From NCBI GenBank assembly GCA_965371945.1, contig CBDVAK010000159.1, positions 1-7,694 of the forward strand: 7,694 nt of DNA. The letters run 5' to 3'. Made by a program: the position numbers and the translations under genes. Every line of letters starts with the position of its first letter. Positions within the stretch are counted from its first letter, which is position 1. The notes below the pieces were generated by a model that was not told the origin of the DNA, searched no databases, and saw only the letters and a program-made list of their open reading frames with translations. Positions 6,952 through 7,694 of this stretch are shown one piece after another. Source of the DNA: CBDVAK01 sp965371945. Its GTDB lineage: Bacteria; Pseudomonadota; Gammaproteobacteria; Competibacterales; JAHEDQ01.

Positions 6952-6957
6952 CCGGCC

Positions 6958-7395
6958 ATGGATGCTCTCGTCACGGACGCCGAATCCGCAACACTGCGCG
7001 ATCAACTCGAGTTCGCCGGTGTGCGTTGTACCCGCCAGCGGTTGCTGCTGGCCGGGATCATGATGGAACGTGAACAACATTTGTGTGCCGATCAGGTGTT
7101 GAGAATGGCCCGCGAGCGGGGTCATGCGGTGTCCAAGGCGACTGTCTACAACACACTGGGGTTATTGGCGCGGCTCGGTTTGATCCGCGAGGTCATCGTC
7201 GATCCGCAGCGTGTGTTTTATGACTCGAATACCGATGACCACCATCATATCTACAACGAAGACGACGGTACGCTGACCGACGTCGACCGCAATCTGCTGC
7301 GCATCGAGGGTTTGCCGGCCCTGCCTTCCGGTACCGAGGTGCGTGGTATCGAGGTCATCGTGCGGGTACGTCGGGCCGCTGCAACGCCTCGGTAG
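6958..7395 (+). CDS. Fur-family transcriptional regulator lacking the cysteine zinc site (Irr-like)
   Basis: The 145-residue product has the Fur layout. A winged-helix DNA-binding domain covers about 13-85, with GVRCTRQRLLL (21-31) and the recognition-helix stretch SKATVYNTLGLL (59-70). A short dimerisation/metal-sensing domain has a His cluster DDHHHIYNEDDG at 93-104 and ends in IEVIVRVR (131-138). H41 and H95-H97 are candidate regulatory metal ligands. Both cysteines of the classical Fur/Zur CxxC (after the HxH) are replaced, by Asn100 and Asp103. There is no C-terminal CxxC; the only cysteines are C24 and C43. This resembles Irr-type members rather than Fur, Zur or PerR. The signal (iron, haem, peroxide) cannot be read from sequence. 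The ATG at 6958 gives a normal N-terminus. An in-frame GTG at 6907 with GGAGG 10 nt upstream would add 17 residues but lies in the hairpin. Likely targets are unknown; self-regulation is possible. Confidence 0.88.
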   Translation: MDALVTDAESATLRDQLEFAGVRCTRQRLLLAGIMMEREQHLCADQVLRMARERGHAVSKATVYNTLGLLARLGLIREVIVDPQRVFYDSNTDDHHHIYNEDDGTLTDVDRNLLRIEGLPALPSGTEVRGIEVIVRVRRAAATPR

Positions 7396-7396
7396 C

Positions 7397-7416
7397 CAGC
7401 GGTGCGAACGCCGCTG
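7397..7416 (+). terminator. Stem-loop directly after the regulator stop, possible terminator
   Basis: CAGCGGTG (7397-7404) pairs with CGCCGCTG (7409-7416), eight pairs including one G-U, around a CGAA tetraloop. It starts 2 nt after the TAG stop at 7393-7395. Position and stability suggest transcript 3'-end formation, but the following bases (TCGGG) hold no T-run, so it is at best a non-classical terminator or an RNA-stability hairpin. Confidence 0.4.
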
Positions 7417-7455
7417 TCGGGTGGCCAGGCCCCAGTCCGGAGATTGCCGCTGCGC

Positions 7456-7527
7456 TATACCGGTTGCACCTTGGCCTGAACAGCCCGGGCGCACCACTGT
7501 CCCGAAAACCTGCGCGCGACGGGTATA
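7456..7527 (+). repeat. Second, degenerate copy of the inverted repeat, between the regulator and the tRNA
   Basis: The right arm repeats the first element: CCGAAAACC, then 10 variable bases, then GGGTATACAA (7502-7530), with the same 10-nt spacing as at 6897-6925. The outer left end TATACC (7456-7461) is present, giving 72 nt overall against 74 in copy one. Pairing is kept in the outer part: 7456-7461 with 7522-7527, and 7463-7467 with 7516-7520 (one G-U), plus 7473-7474 with 7509-7510. The inner left arm has lost its GGTTTTCGG. Confidence 0.65.
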
Positions 7528-7534
7528 CAAGGCA

Positions 7535-7552
7535 GTGCAGACCCCACTGCAC
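7535..7552 (+). repeat. Small 6-bp hairpin upstream of the tRNA promoter
   Basis: GTGCAG (7535-7540) pairs with CTGCAC (7547-7552) around a 6-nt loop; a shifted alternative pairs 7532-7537 with 7545-7550. No T-run follows. It could be a weak transcript-end structure or a protein-binding palindrome, or it may be chance. Confidence 0.3.
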
Positions 7553-7581
7553 CCCGCCAAGTCCGAAAGCTGAAATTGCCC

Positions 7582-7610
7582 TTTACAGCGTCTCCGCGCT
7601 TGTCTAATAT
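7582..7610 (+). promoter_or_regulatory. Sigma-70-type promoter for the tRNA gene
   Basis: TTTACA (7582-7587) and TAATAT (7605-7610) are separated by 17 nt, the optimal spacing. The predicted start is near G7617, 13 nt before the mature tRNA 5' end. The bases just after the -10 box (CTGCCG) are GC-rich, as in stable-RNA promoters under growth-rate and stringent control; that regulation is inferred. Confidence 0.75.
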
Positions 7611-7629
7611 CTGCCGGTTCCGCAGGTGG

Positions 7630-7694
7630 GCTGGCGTAGCTCAGTTGGTAGAGCAGCTGATTTGTAATCAGCAGGTCGCGGGTTCGACTCCTGT
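7630..7694 (+). tRNA. tRNA-Thr (anticodon UGU), cut at the window end
   Basis: The cloverleaf can be followed base by base: acceptor 5' strand GCTGGCG (7630-7636), D arm with GCTC/GAGC stem, anticodon stem GCTGA/TCAGC around the loop TTTGTAA with anticodon TGT, a 5-nt variable loop, and the T arm GCGGG-TTCGACT-CCTGT ending at 7694. The first 65 nt are present; the 3' acceptor strand, discriminator base and CCA lie outside. A UGU anticodon reads threonine ACA/ACG-type codons. In many gammaproteobacteria this tRNA heads a Thr-Tyr-Gly-Thr cluster before tufB, which may continue here, but that lies beyond the window. Confidence 0.95.

Noticed and set aside
6166..6957. Upstream extension of the Fur-family frame giving a 409-residue protein
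   Set aside because: The extension runs through the oxidoreductase gene in another frame and has no family similarity; Fur proteins begin shortly before the R-x-T-x-x-R segment, which fits the ATG at 6958.
6890..7063. Small ORF starting at the ATG at 6890 in the hairpin loop
   Set aside because: No ribosome-binding site precedes it and it runs out of frame into the regulator with no recognisable content.
6849..7527. A CRISPR array or an insertion sequence around the regulator
   Set aside because: Only two diverged palindromic copies exist, about 600 nt apart and separated by a regulator gene; there are no regular spacers and no transposase reading frame.

Overview
The window is GC-rich, densely coded chromosomal DNA from what looks like a gammaproteobacterium. 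The basis is the gene order ribF-ileS-lspA-fkpB-ispH, a housekeeping cluster well known from Gammaproteobacteria, together with the protein types and a bacterial tRNA-Thr. I cannot name a genus; the GC-rich character and the glycine-oxidase-like gene after ispH would fit Pseudomonas-like or purple-sulfur-type lineages, but that is inference.

Layout: positions 1-87 hold a short leader with a perfect 7-bp hairpin. Positions 88-6880 hold six genes on the + strand, packed as one probable transcription unit: ribF (FMN/FAD synthesis), ileS (isoleucyl-tRNA synthetase, GTG start 3 nt after ribF), lspA (signal peptidase II), fkpB (FKBP-type prolyl isomerase, GTG start overlapping the lspA stop), ispH (isoprenoid synthesis, overlapping fkpB by 20 nt) and a ThiO-like FAD-dependent oxidoreductase. 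Gaps are 18 nt or less, or the genes overlap. The products are cofactor, translation, lipoprotein-maturation, folding and isoprenoid functions; RibF could supply FAD for the last enzyme.

Positions 6881-7629 are the less ordinary part. A 26-bp inverted repeat straddles the oxidoreductase stop codon. A Fur-family regulator without the usual cysteine zinc ligands follows (6958-7395). Its perfect TATAAT box places the predicted transcription start exactly on the A of its ATG, which predicts a leaderless mRNA. Downstream of the regulator there is a stem-loop and then a second, decayed copy of the same inverted repeat (7456-7527), so the regulator is bracketed by two related palindromic elements. 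A good sigma-70-type promoter (7582-7610) then drives tRNA-Thr(UGU), which is cut by the window end.

I see no mobile-element genes, CRISPR array, phage genes or obviously new multi-gene system. The points most worth a second look are the paired palindromic repeats, the leaderless regulator, and the loss of both substrate-binding arginines in the ThiO-like enzyme.
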